From Ctenosaura bakeri (taxonomy: Eukaryota > Chordata > Lepidosauria > Squamata > Iguanidae), in NCBI GenBank assembly GCA_948474755.1, contig CAOLHI010000649.1, forward strand, positions 124,001-188,000: 64,000 bases of DNA. Direction: 5' to 3'. Numbering within the stretch: the stretch's first letter is position 1; each line of letters opens with the position of its first letter. Under the pieces are notes generated by a model. It worked only from the letters and a program-made list of their open reading frames with translations. It was not told where the DNA came from and searched no databases. Positions 43,884 to 54,590 of the stretch are shown one piece after another. Position numbers and translations under genes: made by a program.

Positions 43884-45240
43884 AATCCCTCACCTTCCAA
43901 ATACCAATTTTCAGCCGTAACTGTCCCCTCCCAATATGGCTATTGCCTCCCTGGTGGAGAGTGAGAAAGAGAAGGAAGCACATAAGAGCACGCAGCTTTG
44001 TTCTTGTTGCTGGTGCCTCTGCGTTCCATTCCCTGCTCTCCACTTGCAAGGCGGTGGTATAGCTACAGCTTTTGCCACCCAGGAAGGTCCCTGAATTTGC
44101 CACCCCTGACCCCACATGGTTGTGTGACACCAACAGAAAGGGATGAAAGAACACACCTCTTGCCGACATTGCCTGCTGCTAGAAGCCTCTGAGCTGACCC
44201 AGGGTGGGGTTGGGGGGGCGAGAAGAAAGAAACTAGTGGAGTGCGAACACTTTCCAAAGTTTTCTGTTTGTAAAGAAAGGTTTCAACCATGTGTCGCTTC
44301 TTTGACCTCCTCTCCTCTCCCCACCCCTCCCCTCTCCTTCTGCCAATCCCAGTTTTGGGAACTGGAAGCTGTCTTGTTTTTGGGTAGATGTGGTGCAATG
44401 GCCAGCATGACTTCCTGGGAAGTAACTTCAGCTGGTGTTCAGCACGCCTGTAATGTCCCCAGGAGCAATGCTGCTGTTGGTTTCATTAGAGACACATGCT
44501 AAGTAGGGTCTTTTTCCTCCCCCCTCCCCCTAGTTGATCTCATAATGGTTGCACCCCCTTCCCAAAGGGGCTAAGTCATCTCTAGTTTGGGGAGGAGGTG
44601 GCCAAATCTTGACCCAGCCACAACCTGGCAAGCAAGTTCACCCTTCTTCTCCCTCCTCCCTCCAACCACCTCTGTCTCAAATGCAAACCCTCCCTGCCCC
44701 CAGGAAAAAAAACCTTCAGTTCCATCTCCTTCTTTGGCATCCACTCACTAGCCTTGGGCACCCCATAAAACCAGGAGCGGTGGGCAGCACCTCAGCCTTT
44801 CAGCATGCTTTCCTCATTCTTTTTTCCCCATTTTTTGAGCGGAGTTCCCAACCCCTGCACTGCTTTCACCCTCAGAAACCACCGTGGTGCCCACCTGTCC
44901 CCCATGTGCTTTTGTACGTGAGTGCATCTGCCTAGTCCAGAGCCACCCCTTAGCAACCCTGGCCAATGTCAGCTCTGAAGTATGCATACCCTACAGCTGG
45001 CTTATGGGCCACCAGCCACCACCTTGTGCAGCACCTTGCTCTCTCAATCTCTCTCTCCACTCCTTCTTTTCTTCCGTCTTCCCTCAGCAAGTTCCCAAGG
45101 AGGTGGTGGTACATGGCACCCCCCAAAAAGTGCCACCCAGGGCACACTGCCTCCTGCCCCCTACCTACGCCACTGTCGCAAGGCAATATCCATGTTGGGA
45201 GGGAACAGCTACGGATGAAATTTGGGTTTGGAGGGTAAGA
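43884..45240. mobile_element. Foldback element split by a hAT-type element
   Basis: The left arm, about 43884-43950, has CCTTCCAAATACCAATTTTC, then 'agccgtaactgtcccctcccaatatggctattgcc'. The right arm (45184-45240) is its complement: 'ggcaatatccatgttgggagggaacagctacggatgaaatttgggtttggaggg'. I count about 80% matching by eye. Without the 1124-bp insert the original element would be about 230 bp. Confidence 0.65.
44044..45183. mobile_element. 1124-bp hAT-type element with 8-bp TSD (group 1)
   Basis: The element proper is 44052-45175. It starts CGGTGGTATAGCTACAGC, and the complement of its end reads CAGTGGCGTAGGTAGGG. Flanks TTGCAAGG (44044-44051) and TCGCAAGG (45176-45183) match 7/8. It is the longest group member. 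Overlapping frames of 100-128 codons occur on both strands, but they are proline- and serine-rich and show no hAT transposase or BED zinc finger. The interior is rich in C and T runs. It is non-autonomous. Confidence 0.8.
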
Positions 45241-46114
45241 TAGGAAAGGACCTTTGTCTCGCTTCACAGAGATTTACAATGTCTTGTCCTGCTCTGCAAT
45301 CTGTTTACCAGGGATCAGTTCCCTGTTTTCCATATAAAAAAGCACACAGTGAGTTGTGTTTTCCTTTCTTTTGTAGCATAGGACTCTGTTAAACTCACTT
45401 TTGATCAAATGACTATTGTTCTTGGTTCATTTTTTTCCATGTGTTTGTTTGTTTGTTTGTTTGTTTTAAAAAGATGTGTTAGCTTTTTCCCAAAAAGTGC
45501 AAGGGTTACATTTAATATTCTTTTGTTCTATTCACTGTGGCAAGAATATATCACTGTTCTTAGTTTATATGCTATGACTTCTGTCTAAATTCTCAATTAT
45601 GTTCTGTGGATTCAGTATTTTTTAAAATCTCATTCATAATATTCTTGACCCTTAATTTGAATGCTTGCTGTGATCAGCGCAATACATGCATACCTCAGTT
45701 AGCAAGTCTCTGACAAATAGGTTCCTTTTTACAAAGTTTTTTTATGCCTGGCTAGGCCCCTCCCCATTTTCCTCATTCTCTGTCTATTTGGAAATTTTTG
45801 AGCAGCATCAGCATTCGGAATATGGTGAAGGAGAGCTGGAGAAACCTAGATTTTCAATATGAGGTTGCATCAGCATGTCTGCAGTAAACAATGCAATGAA
45901 TCTTAAAGTGGAAAAAAGCAGGATTTTATTTAGCCAGTCCTACTGTAGCTGTGTGTGCCAGCCTGCAATAAGGAAGTTAAATAGCGACTGCCTCCAGAAT
46001 CCCTTACTGAACATGCACAGAATGCAAAAGGGGGAGAACAGAAGATATCGTCTTATCAGTGTTTCCACCCGTCACGATCATGGAATATTCCATTACCAGA
46101 AAAAATCCAGTAAT
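45241..46114. other. Unique DNA with a GTTT repeat
   Basis: No gene recognised. A (GTTT)6 run lies at 45443-45467. Confidence 0.5.
45441..45467. repeat. (GTTT)6 microsatellite
   Basis: Six GTTT units after a GT. Confidence 0.9.
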
Positions 46115-46330
46115 GGCCCCCAATTGTGTGATGCTCCCATTGCCAGCAGCCATGCAGAAAGGGGGAAGCACAATCTAGGTGCTTCCTACTCCAGTGCAGC
46201 ACAGGAAGTGGCTAGCTGCACTGCAGAAGAAAGGAGCACGTCATTCACACTACTCTTCTGCAGGCAGCCAGCTGGCCACAGAGGGGAACATTCAGGTTGT
46301 GCTCCCATCCTGGCAGTGGTACCACCAAGA
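46115..46330 (+). mobile_element. Eroded internal part of a group 2 MITE
   Basis: 'gtgcttcctactccagtgcagcacaggaagtggctagctgcactgcagaagaaaggagcacgtcat' follows the interior of the copy at 27550-27640. The ends are not recognisable. The 161-codon frame at 45875-46360, the longest in the window, crosses from unique DNA into this repeat and carries no domain, so I do not call it a gene. Confidence 0.5.
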
Positions 46331-47030
46331 TCACTATGGGACATTGATGGAGAAGAGTAAGATGCAGAAATTGCCTTATTGAACTGCTCTTCTTTTTTAT
46401 GGTGTAGGAATCTATTCTTTCCATGTTACTTCTGGCACTGGTATCAAAGTTTCCACTAAAGAAGTAATGTCCAAGAACACCTCTGCTTGGTTAACTGAAG
46501 TATATCTGTATATATACGGTATTTCATATATTAATTAATTCTTTCATTTCCTTTTCTGTTACTTTCTGTTTTTTTGTGATGCTTCTCTTGTCCTGAGCCT
46601 TTCCAAAGAAACATGTGTTTTTGTCTTTTCATGCTATGCCAGGCTTGGTTGATTACTTTGCTTCTCCTGATAGCTTTCAAGGTGTCTTATAACAGTTTGC
46701 CTTACATTCCCTTTGGTGTCATTCATTTTTTAATCTCCTCTACCAATGTCTTGCAAATTACCAGGGCTTTCAGTAGTTCATTATTAACTTTCTGGAGGTT
46801 CCAGAATATCCTTCCCTTGGCAAGTATAAAGATGCTAATTTCTGATCAGAAACAACAAAAAATAACTTACTTGTGGAAGAAGAGAACTTTTCTCCTGATT
46901 ATCAATCAAAGTGCACCATAAACCACATTTTATTCTCTGGAGGATGCCCCCTGTGACAGAAATAAGAATGTGATGTCTTGTCTGTACATAATTAATTCAG
47001 GAAGAGAGACAGCCAGAACAGTAGGAGGAG
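46331..47030. other. Unique AT-rich DNA
   Basis: No gene or repeat recognised. The 102-codon frame at 46613-46921 is hydrophobic but unassigned. Confidence 0.5.
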
Positions 47031-47162
47031 TCCAGAACTTGGAAAAGTTATGTTTTTGCATTGCAACTCCCAGAATCAGCAACCAGCAAGGCTACTGATG
47101 CTGCTGGATGGGAGATTTTGGGAGCTGTAGTCCAAAATGGTAACCTTCCCAAGCAGAGCAGT
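47031..47162. mobile_element. Short hAT-like foldback MITE
   Basis: The left side has CTTGGAAAAGTTATGTTTTT and 'caactcccagaatc'. The right side has GGGAGCTGTAGTCCAAAATG and 'gtaaccttcccaag', its complement. Same type as 9705-9830. Confidence 0.7.
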
Positions 47163-48345
47163 ATCACCTGGAAGAACTACGGCAGAATTCTTTTCTGTCT
47201 TTCAAAATAAGCACCGATTGGGTTTGCAATACAGTACAGAAAAGCCCCAGGATCTTGGGGGCATCTAATGCCTCTGGGGAGTCTGAACCACAGACTCTTT
47301 GGGGCATCCTGACAAAGAAAAAACAGTAAGAAGAATCTGTGGTCAGAGATGCTTCATCTCACTTTAGGATTGTGTAAAGAACTCTAAACCCAAGAAGCCG
47401 CTTTTCCAGATTCGCTTGCTTTCTTTCTCTTTTGAGACATTTCTGCTTGGCTCAGTGTGGCTCCCCCGCAACACTCAGCTTCTGTTACTCCAATTATGTA
47501 GTGGTTTGTTTCCACTCTTACTATGGCTGTTATATTAATACATCCAGAAAGATCCAAGATCTTATTTAGGTTCACAGCATCTGATAAAAGAAATTTTTAA
47601 AAATATATATGCGAAGAAAGCACAAAGCAAGGCATTGTTGAAAGTGTTGAAACAGAAGGATGATTGTTGACAAAATTCTGAAAGTATTTAAAACAGGCCT
47701 TGAAAATGTAAACAGCAAAGTGCTCTCTGTTTCATATTCTGTACAACATTCAAACTTGAAATTTAGTTCCTAATAGAAGTTTGAGAAAGTTGCAGGGGAA
47801 TGTCCATCCAAAAGGAAACTTTGGGATTACTGGGATTACTTCTGCTATTGGCACGTAGCACGGATTGTTTTTATAGGTGCTGGCAACACACAAAACAGGA
47901 GAAAAACCCAAATGTGGAAAGAAATTACAGTGAAGGAGAAATGTATAGGATTTTCAAGTAATGCTTTCAAGAACATGTTTTCATTTTGGGAGATTCTTCA
48001 CACAGGAGATTTGAAAAAAGAGATACATTAAGTTCTGAAAAACTTTTGTAAATTTGCTTTGCACAGTATGCCTGTTTAATTTGAACATAAAAGTAAGGGA
48101 CAGTATTTTGTTTTGTTCTGTTAACCCACAAAGCAAATGAAAACCCAGCAAAACAGCCAAGTAAAGGAACCTCTTGCCAACCACATATGTGGTTCTCCCC
48201 CACTCTGTTCCTCTTTCTTCATTCCAAATGTACTTTTAATTCATAGCCTTACTCATGAATTTTTCTACTCCTTTGATGTGTAAACATAGTGGTGTTGACA
48301 GAGATTAGTTCAACGTTTGTCTTGGAACTGTTGCTTATTTTCTTA
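47163..48345. other. Unique DNA, nothing recognised
   Basis: No gene or repeat recognised. Confidence 0.5.
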
Positions 48346-48482
48346 ACTTGGGATAGGGAACCTTTGGCCCTTCAAAAAGTTTGGACTTTGAGCCCAAAAC
48401 AGTCTGACTTACGGTAAGGGATTGTGGAAGCTGTAATCAAAAACATTTGGAGGGCCAAATGTTCCCAACCAGAGTGGAATGC
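48346..48482. mobile_element. Foldback MITE, 'ggaacctttggccc' type
   Basis: GGGAACCTTTGGCCCTTC with 'gtttggacttt' on the left pairs with 'aaaacatttggagggccaaatgttccc' on the right. This is a common hAT-type MITE structure. Confidence 0.7.
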
Positions 48483-48532
48483 CTAGTCTCTGAATGAAAT
48501 CCCTTATAAAATAAAGTTACTACTTTAAGTCT

Positions 48533-48722
48533 CCTGGTTGCCATTGTTGGGTGCCTTCAACTGTTTTCAACTTATGGTGACCCTAAGGTGAACCTATCAC
48601 AGGGTTTTCTGTGGCTGAGGGTGCATGGCTAGCCCAAGTGGATTTCCATGGCTGAGTAGGGAATCAAACCCTAGTCTTCAGGATTGCAGTCCTATGCTCA
48701 AACCACTACACTACACTGGATC
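48533..48722 (-). mobile_element. CORE-type SINE with BovB-like tail, reverse orientation
   Basis: 'gccattgttgggtgccttcaactgttttcaacttatggtgaccctaaggtgaacctatcac', then 'tagcccaagtggatttccatgg', then 'gggaatcaaaccctagtctt', then 'ctcaaaccactacactacactgg'. This is the complement of tail, core, B box (GGTTTGATTCC) and tRNA-like head. Nearly complete. Confidence 0.8.
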
Positions 48723-48732
48723 CCAATATGTA

Positions 48733-49057
48733 CAATTGGAGCCCATTCCCATTGCACAAAATTTAGAACTCTAATTCCATCCTGTGCAATTCTGGGGTTT
48801 ATAGTTTGGTGAGGCACCAGAGTTTCTCTTTGAGAATTCTAAATTGTTGTGGTTAGTGCCTTTGGCCTTTTCCATGCAATGCACCCAACCAGCCATGGTC
48901 TCCCAGAGTTCTAGTCCCCACAAGCAAAGTGTTAATGGCAAACTCATTCTCCTAGATATCTATGTCTAAACCTTAAACCCTAGAATTCCATAGGCTGGCA
49001 CCATGGCAGATAAAGCTGAGTCCTAGTGCTATAAATGTGTAATGTGAAAGAACCTCT
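48733..49057. mobile_element. Eroded foldback MITE, 'attccatcctgtgcaattctgggg' type
   Basis: The left half has ATTCCATCCTGTGCAATTCT and 'ggggtttatagtttggtgagg'. The right half has 'ccctagaattccataggctggcaccatggcagataaagctgagtcctagtgctataaatgtgtaatgtgaaag'. The halves pair only partly, and about 150 bp of extra sequence lies between them. Confidence 0.5.
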
Positions 49058-52000
49058 AGTAGTGTCATATCTTCAAGTGCACATTTTGCAAACATTTAAG
49101 AGACATTTATTGAAAGATTATAGTTAAGTTATGGAAGTGAAAACAAATGGTAAATTGAACATTGCATGCAAAATGGTTATTTATTGTTTCTAGCAAATAG
49201 GATCTTTGTTATTATAATTACAGTTTACCATCAGGCAATCTAATTAATTATTTTTCTGTATTCTAATCCAACTTTTTAAACCAGCAGCCATTTTATATGT
49301 TCTTACAGTAGAATGCTATGCATGTCTAATCAGATGTTAAGCCCCAAATGGGGAGCCACTGGACTTTTTACCAGGTAAGTTCAGAAAGCAGTATTTATAA
49401 AGTATAGATAAGCAAATCTTCTGCAGTTAACACTGTCATATAAATGAAATGAAACTGTTATATTAAGAGATGGCAGGAAACCCTTTTTTTGGGGGGGGGT
49501 TTTAACTGGCAATGTTTTATTGACTTTGGGGCCCTGATAATAATATTAGCTGTTTTGTTACACAGTAATATATTGTGGGTCTTTTTTTGATTAACATGCA
49601 AATTATTTAGGAAAATCAGATATTTATACAGGAAATTGTCAATATCATAATATATCACAAAATTTATGTGGAATTTTATAGATCAAATAGTAATCTGAGT
49701 TCCATTATCCTACTGGTGGTTGCAAATAATGTGTTGTGTAAATTTGTTGGGATAGAGGTTGAAATAGCTTCACATTTTGCTTTAAATATAACAATCTTCA
49801 TACTTATGCTGGGTGGCGGAAAACAAATAATAAGTTTAGTCTCATTATTTCATTATTGTTCTTCTTTTACCTCTGATCAGCAAATGGAGTTCAGATATTG
49901 GTAGCTGTTTAAATTCTGGGAAGGTTTTCTGTTGAAAGGAACTCTGAGTTGTAGCTCTTGAAGGTTTTCCATGGAATGGGATCTCTGGTTAGTGGACTGA
50001 AAAGGTTCCGCACAGTACATAGCAGATTTCCTATGGATTCTCTTAACAGTAACAGAGCAACACATTAAAGATTTTCATTAACGATACCAACAATGAGAAA
50101 TGGATTTTGTTGAGGTCAAGAAAATAATCCAGACTCTGAGAACAAACATGCCCTGGCCTTCGATAGTCAGGAATGCTTACTGATCTGAAGAACCAAGGGA
50201 TTTCTTATTATTGTGTACAGTTTTTTGAGAGCCATCAACTGTACGTGATCTGAGTCTAACAGTAGGTCAAGTACATAGGCCTAAATCCACATATTAGTCC
50301 TGACTAGAGTAGAGTAATTTTTGGTTAGTCAGCCCTCATTTAAATTCCAGTAATACAGTGCTCTGGTAGAGATTAGCAGCTGGATTGAGGAGAGAAACCA
50401 CTGGAACAGCATAGCGACCAATCCTACTGCTGTTCCCCTGTACATCAGAGCAAATCGCTTTGAGAATTAAATCCCAAAGTTAGGTGTATATCACTTACTG
50501 AGAGAACAGAACAAAGAATTTTGCTTTCTAATTTCCTGTTTTGTCCATGTTAAACTTTACAACCCTGTTTCCCCCCGCCCCCTTTGGTGTAATTGATTAC
50601 TTTAATGTGGGATAAAGTTATCTAACTGTCAGATCTTCAACACAGAGATAGATGGTGTTTATACACGTGTGTGTATGTGTGTGCGCGCATGCACACGTAA
50701 ACACTGTGGGGAAATGTTTGTAGTAGAGGGTTTTCTTTCCACTGTGACCTCAGTGTAATGTTTCAAGACTGCTAATGTGAACAGTTAAGCTGGCTTGCTG
50801 CATCTCAATGATGTCTGAAGTCATTCTTGGCAGGAACCCTTTTAAACAAACTGTCTAGCTTAGGTGAAAATGTGGCAGCTACATTTCAGAAGGGGCCAGG
50901 AGAAGCACCAGAGGGAGTTAGCCAGGAAAATGGCATGTAAAACTTAAATAGAGGTTGTTTGGACTCACATACAAAGACCACAAGACCGAAGCCATGCTGG
51001 GAAATGACAAAGAAGAAACCTGAACTCTAGATATAAATAGAAGATACTGCTGTGGAATCTTCCCTCAGGCCAAAAGAGAAAGCCTTGAAAGAATGCACTG
51101 CTGTTGTGACAGTATAATTCAACTGAGGTATTATCCTATATATATAAAAGATATATATTTCTAAGTCTACCTGTCCATCACACATGTTGAGTTCATCCAG
51201 CTGAATTCTTCTCAATTATGAGAGACACTTCCTGTTTAGTTTTGGGTTTTTGTCACCTTTTCTTGGTAAATTGTGGTCTCTACTATGTCAAGTCTTTTTA
51301 CCTGTTGGCAAAGTCTTGTCAAAATCTAGTTTCTGAGAGTTGCTGACTTATTACTTTTCAGGGTTCTGCTCAGTCCCCAGGGTCTCTAAAGGAAAATATC
51401 TGAGAGAAGGTTTGAATGCACTTGGCAAGTAGTGTAGAAATACATACACATAAATGCTATATCAGTGTGCAAACGCTTATTTCACATACAGCAACTGTGA
51501 GGGTAAACTTGGAACAGAGGAGGAAGAGGAAGCAGGAAAGAAGGAGAAGCAGAGGCACCTGTTTATTGATCCAATCAGCAAATCCTTATAATACAAAAAC
51601 AGTTAAATTATCTAAACAGTGCCCATAAAACACACAATAAATCTTCATGCAAAATCCTTTCGTTATTTTAATTGGATAAAACATTTTGACTGTGGCATCA
51701 TTGCTCTCAGCAACATTTTAAAAAAAATTGGCTTTAATAGTTATGGTCAGTATACTATATCAGCCATTTACTGATTGGAGATGCATAAATCTGGATAACT
51801 CTTCTGTATTTATGATTGCTGCTTAGTCTCAATTGTGGCACTCCTGCCATAATTGTAACTGCCCCCCCCACCTGCTTTAGGGGCATCAGCTATATGGGGA
51901 GAATGCCAGTGATCAGAGCATGGGGGTGTGATGTTTCCATCAGGTTGGGGAGGGTGGGTGTGGTTGGACCAGGAAAAGTTACTTGGTTTAGTATGCTTAA

Positions 52001-52857
52001 CTCGATAGCTCATGTGGAACACTGGCCAATATTTTTATTATAATACATTTTTCAGTTAAGAAAACCAAAGAAAAGAATAAGAACATTCAGGTAGTCATCC
52101 TAGTTATGAGATAGTCAGTGTGTTATTACAAACATTACAAAGGTCTTAATGAAAGTTACATGGAGGAAAATTAGTGTTTTCAGAGTATAGTGAAAGATCA
52201 CACATCATCTTGGCATTTAAAATGCTGGGGATGGATTATGGTAAAATTAATGAGTACAATGTAGAAGCAGAATGGCTAGAATTCTGCTGGTTAGTCCCAA
52301 CTGGAGCAGATCCATTGGATCAATTGCTGAATGGTAAGTTAACATGTAGGTATATCCCCTTGATTCAGTTGGTTTACTCTAGTCAGAAGTAAAAACTTGA
52401 TTTAGGTCAAGGACTAGAAACTTCAACACAATCCATACTGAAGCAGAGCATACTCCAGGGTTGGGAATGGGGCCTTGTAACGGTTTCTAGAATGGAAGGA
52501 TGTATCCATTTCTGATTGAGATTACTTTCATGTGTACTCAATCATAGTCCCATGCCTTTTTCTGACCCCCCCCTAGAAAGTATGCTTCCTCCACAATAAA
52601 AAATTGTTATGATTTTCCCCAAGTTTTGTGTTTCTGCATGCATTTTCTGTGCTGGATGGGGTTACACTCCCCCTGAAGGTGCAAATTCATAGTTGGGTGT
52701 ATTCCTGGCATCAGCCTTGAGTCTGAAGGCTCCTTTTTGCAATGTCCTGGAATGTTTTTTCATACTTAGAGCTTGTGTGTCAACTGTACCTGTTCCTAAA
52801 ATCACCTGATCTGGCACCTCTTAAATATAATCCCATTTAGATTATGGTAAAATGTTT
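49058..52857. other. Longest repeat-poor stretch, AT-rich
   Basis: I recognise no gene, SINE, LINE or MITE over 3.8 kb. It holds a G9 run at 49490-49498 and a 40-nt alternating tract at 50660-50699. The short frames have no domain. If conserved non-coding elements exist in the window, this is one place to look. Confidence 0.45.
50660..50699. repeat. 40-nt alternating purine-pyrimidine tract
   Basis: Every step from 50660 to 50699 alternates purine and pyrimidine, with a GCGCGC core flanked by GT and CA runs. Such tracts favour left-handed Z-DNA. Confidence 0.85.
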
Positions 52858-53045
52858 TACATTGGACTGCCTTTGAAGAGCATTTGGAAACTTCTGCTTC
52901 AATCGGAGTGTTAACAAGGGTGGGGTACAGGGCTCACACAAGTTCCCTGTTCCAACAGCTCCAACGGCTGCCAGTCTGTTACTGAGAACAATTCAAAATG
53001 ATGGTTATGACCTATAAAGCCCCGTATGGCAAACTCTCTTACAGA
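52858..53045 (+). mobile_element. L2 LINE fragment
   Basis: 'gactgcctttgaagagcatttggaaact', then 'acaagttccctgttccaacagctccaacggctgccagtctgtt', then 'aattcaaaatgatggttatgacctataaagcccc' match the copy at 55780-55970. This is the 'LQRLPVC...FKMMVMTYKA' block of L2. Both ends are lost; the right end passes into the minisatellite. Confidence 0.7.
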
Positions 53046-53050
53046 TTAGC

Positions 53051-53227
53051 CACTTCTGATATACATCAAGCATTTCTCATGCTCATTGGGCACTTGTGAT
53101 GCACATTGGATACTTGTGATATTCTTCTCATGCTTGTTGAGCACATTTGATGTGCATTGTGTACTTCTGGTGCTCAGGGGACACTTCTGTTGTGCCTTAG
53201 GCATTCCAGTTGCACTCTAGCACTTAC
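53051..53227. repeat. Degenerate 20-bp minisatellite
   Basis: About nine units follow the pattern 'cacttctgatgcncattggg'. Clean 20-bp units start at 53051, 53071, 53091, 53142, 53162, 53182 and 53202. The 31 bp at 53111-53141 hold one 10-bp half unit and one 21-bp unit. Confidence 0.85.
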
Positions 53228-54015
53228 TAGCTGGTGTCCGAATATACATCAGGGGTGCCCTGATTGTGCCCACTCTACTGGCTACAACTGCTCAATGGAC
53301 ACCAGTACATTATAACACCATGACAGCCCCTAACTGAATATGCATGTTGCAAAACTACCGTACTCAATTCTGTTTCCTGCACCCGTAATTTCACTAAATA
53401 AGATATAAGTCCTATGCTGAATTCCAGCCCATATTACTTTGTGTATTATTTTCTGCCTTAAATCTGCTGGAATAAAAGAAAAATGAAAGAATGCTCTGTG
53501 GGCAGTGGAGTGGACCCACTGAAACACATATATGGCTCGTTATGTTTGATTTGTATATCACTGATCATAATGATACTTTACCCATGACATTTTGAATGAT
53601 ACAGTAAAGAATCAAGGAAGCAATGCCTTTCATGCTGATGCACATATGATGTCAGAGGAGGACCATGCACAAGATAACACTGATCAGTAATGTCTCTTGT
53701 GGCCAGTTTAGAGTCCAGTGCTAAAAAAACATGGGCAGCATCTGAAACTGACAGAGTATTCACTGAGAAATCAGCCACACAGCTAGAGAGGCCACCTGAA
53801 TTCTGGGATGTAAGTAGCGGCTGCACTCAGGGGAGAACAATAGTCCAATGATGAAAGCAACATTGACTAACCCTACAGGAATCCGTCCTGTGAAGATTTC
53901 CTACCAGTGGAAGGAAGCTGGGAGTCTCACTAGTCCTGTCCAGGTAAATCAAATCTGTATATATGTGTAGCACTGGTCACAAACCCGGTTTGGCCTGGAG
54001 TGGATTTACCTCAGG
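53228..54015. other. Unique DNA, nothing recognised
   Basis: No gene or repeat recognised. Confidence 0.5.
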
Positions 54016-54590
54016 GAAAGGCAATTGTAGCATTTCAGATGTTTTTGATTGCAGCTCCCATTGACTATGGCCCTTTCCGCACACGGCAAGGGAAACACTC
54101 CCTGCCGCTACTCACTGGCTTTTTGGTGGGTCTGGGCGAGTCCGTCAGGACGAGGAGCAGTGCGAGTTCGTTGCTCCGCACTGCTCCGGTGTCCAAAATG
54201 GTGGCTTCCGGTTGGGGAGGCTCTCCACCAACCGAGGAAGCTCGCCAGCTGAAAGCCCACCCCCAGCAGATCTGCAGGCATGCACTAGTGCACGCCTGCA
54301 AATCTGCACCAGAGCACAGGGACGGAGTGACACAGGGTCACGCACTCTGTCTTAAATGAGGTTTTTAAAAGGCATGCTGTGTGACCAGTTCTGGTCGCTC
54401 CAGAGCGGACTGAGGTGCGGAACTATGAAAAGTAGTCTGCCGCAGTCCACTCCATGGTGCAGAAGACCTCCGTTGGAGGTCGCTCTGCACCGTTTTAATA
54501 GGCCCGTGCGGAAAGGGCCTATGTTGGCTAGGGCAGATGGGAGTCATAGCCAACAGCATCAATACAGTCATAGTTGTTCACCCTAATTTA
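54016..54590. mobile_element. Older MITE split by a group 2 MITE
   Basis: The left part has 'gtagcatttcagatgtttttgattgcagctcccattg'. The right part, after the insertion, has 'ttggctagggcagatgggagtcatagccaacagcatcaatacag'. Together they follow the common reptile MITE with 'tggactacaactcccatcagcc...tgatgggagttgtagtccaaca'. Confidence 0.6.
54065..54523. mobile_element. CpG-rich MITE with 5-bp TSD CTATG (group 2, second subfamily)
   Basis: The element proper is 54070-54518 (449 bp). Ends GCCCTTTCCGCAC and GTGCGGAAAGGGC are perfect 13-bp inverted repeats. The TSD CTATG is perfect (54065-54069 and 54519-54523). The interior differs from the copies at 27327 and 40300 but matches the fragment at 36370-36672, so it is a distinct subfamily with the same ends. 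An inner repeat pair, 'gcaggcatgcactagtgcacgcctgc', is a palindrome at 54272-54298. The 119-codon frame at 54000-54359 has no domain. Confidence 0.9.

Noticed and set aside
44549..45243. Overlapping frames of about 120-128 codons as proline-rich proteins
   Set aside because: They are inside a hAT-type element of C- and T-rich composition, open in several frames at once, with no conserved motif.
45875..46360. The longest open frame in the window (161 codons, plus strand) as a gene
   Set aside because: It crosses from unique DNA into an eroded MITE interior, has no recognisable domain, and its length is within chance for 64 kb read in six frames.
53051..53227. CRISPR-like array
   Set aside because: The 20-bp units are contiguous and degenerate with no unique spacers, and the genome is eukaryotic.
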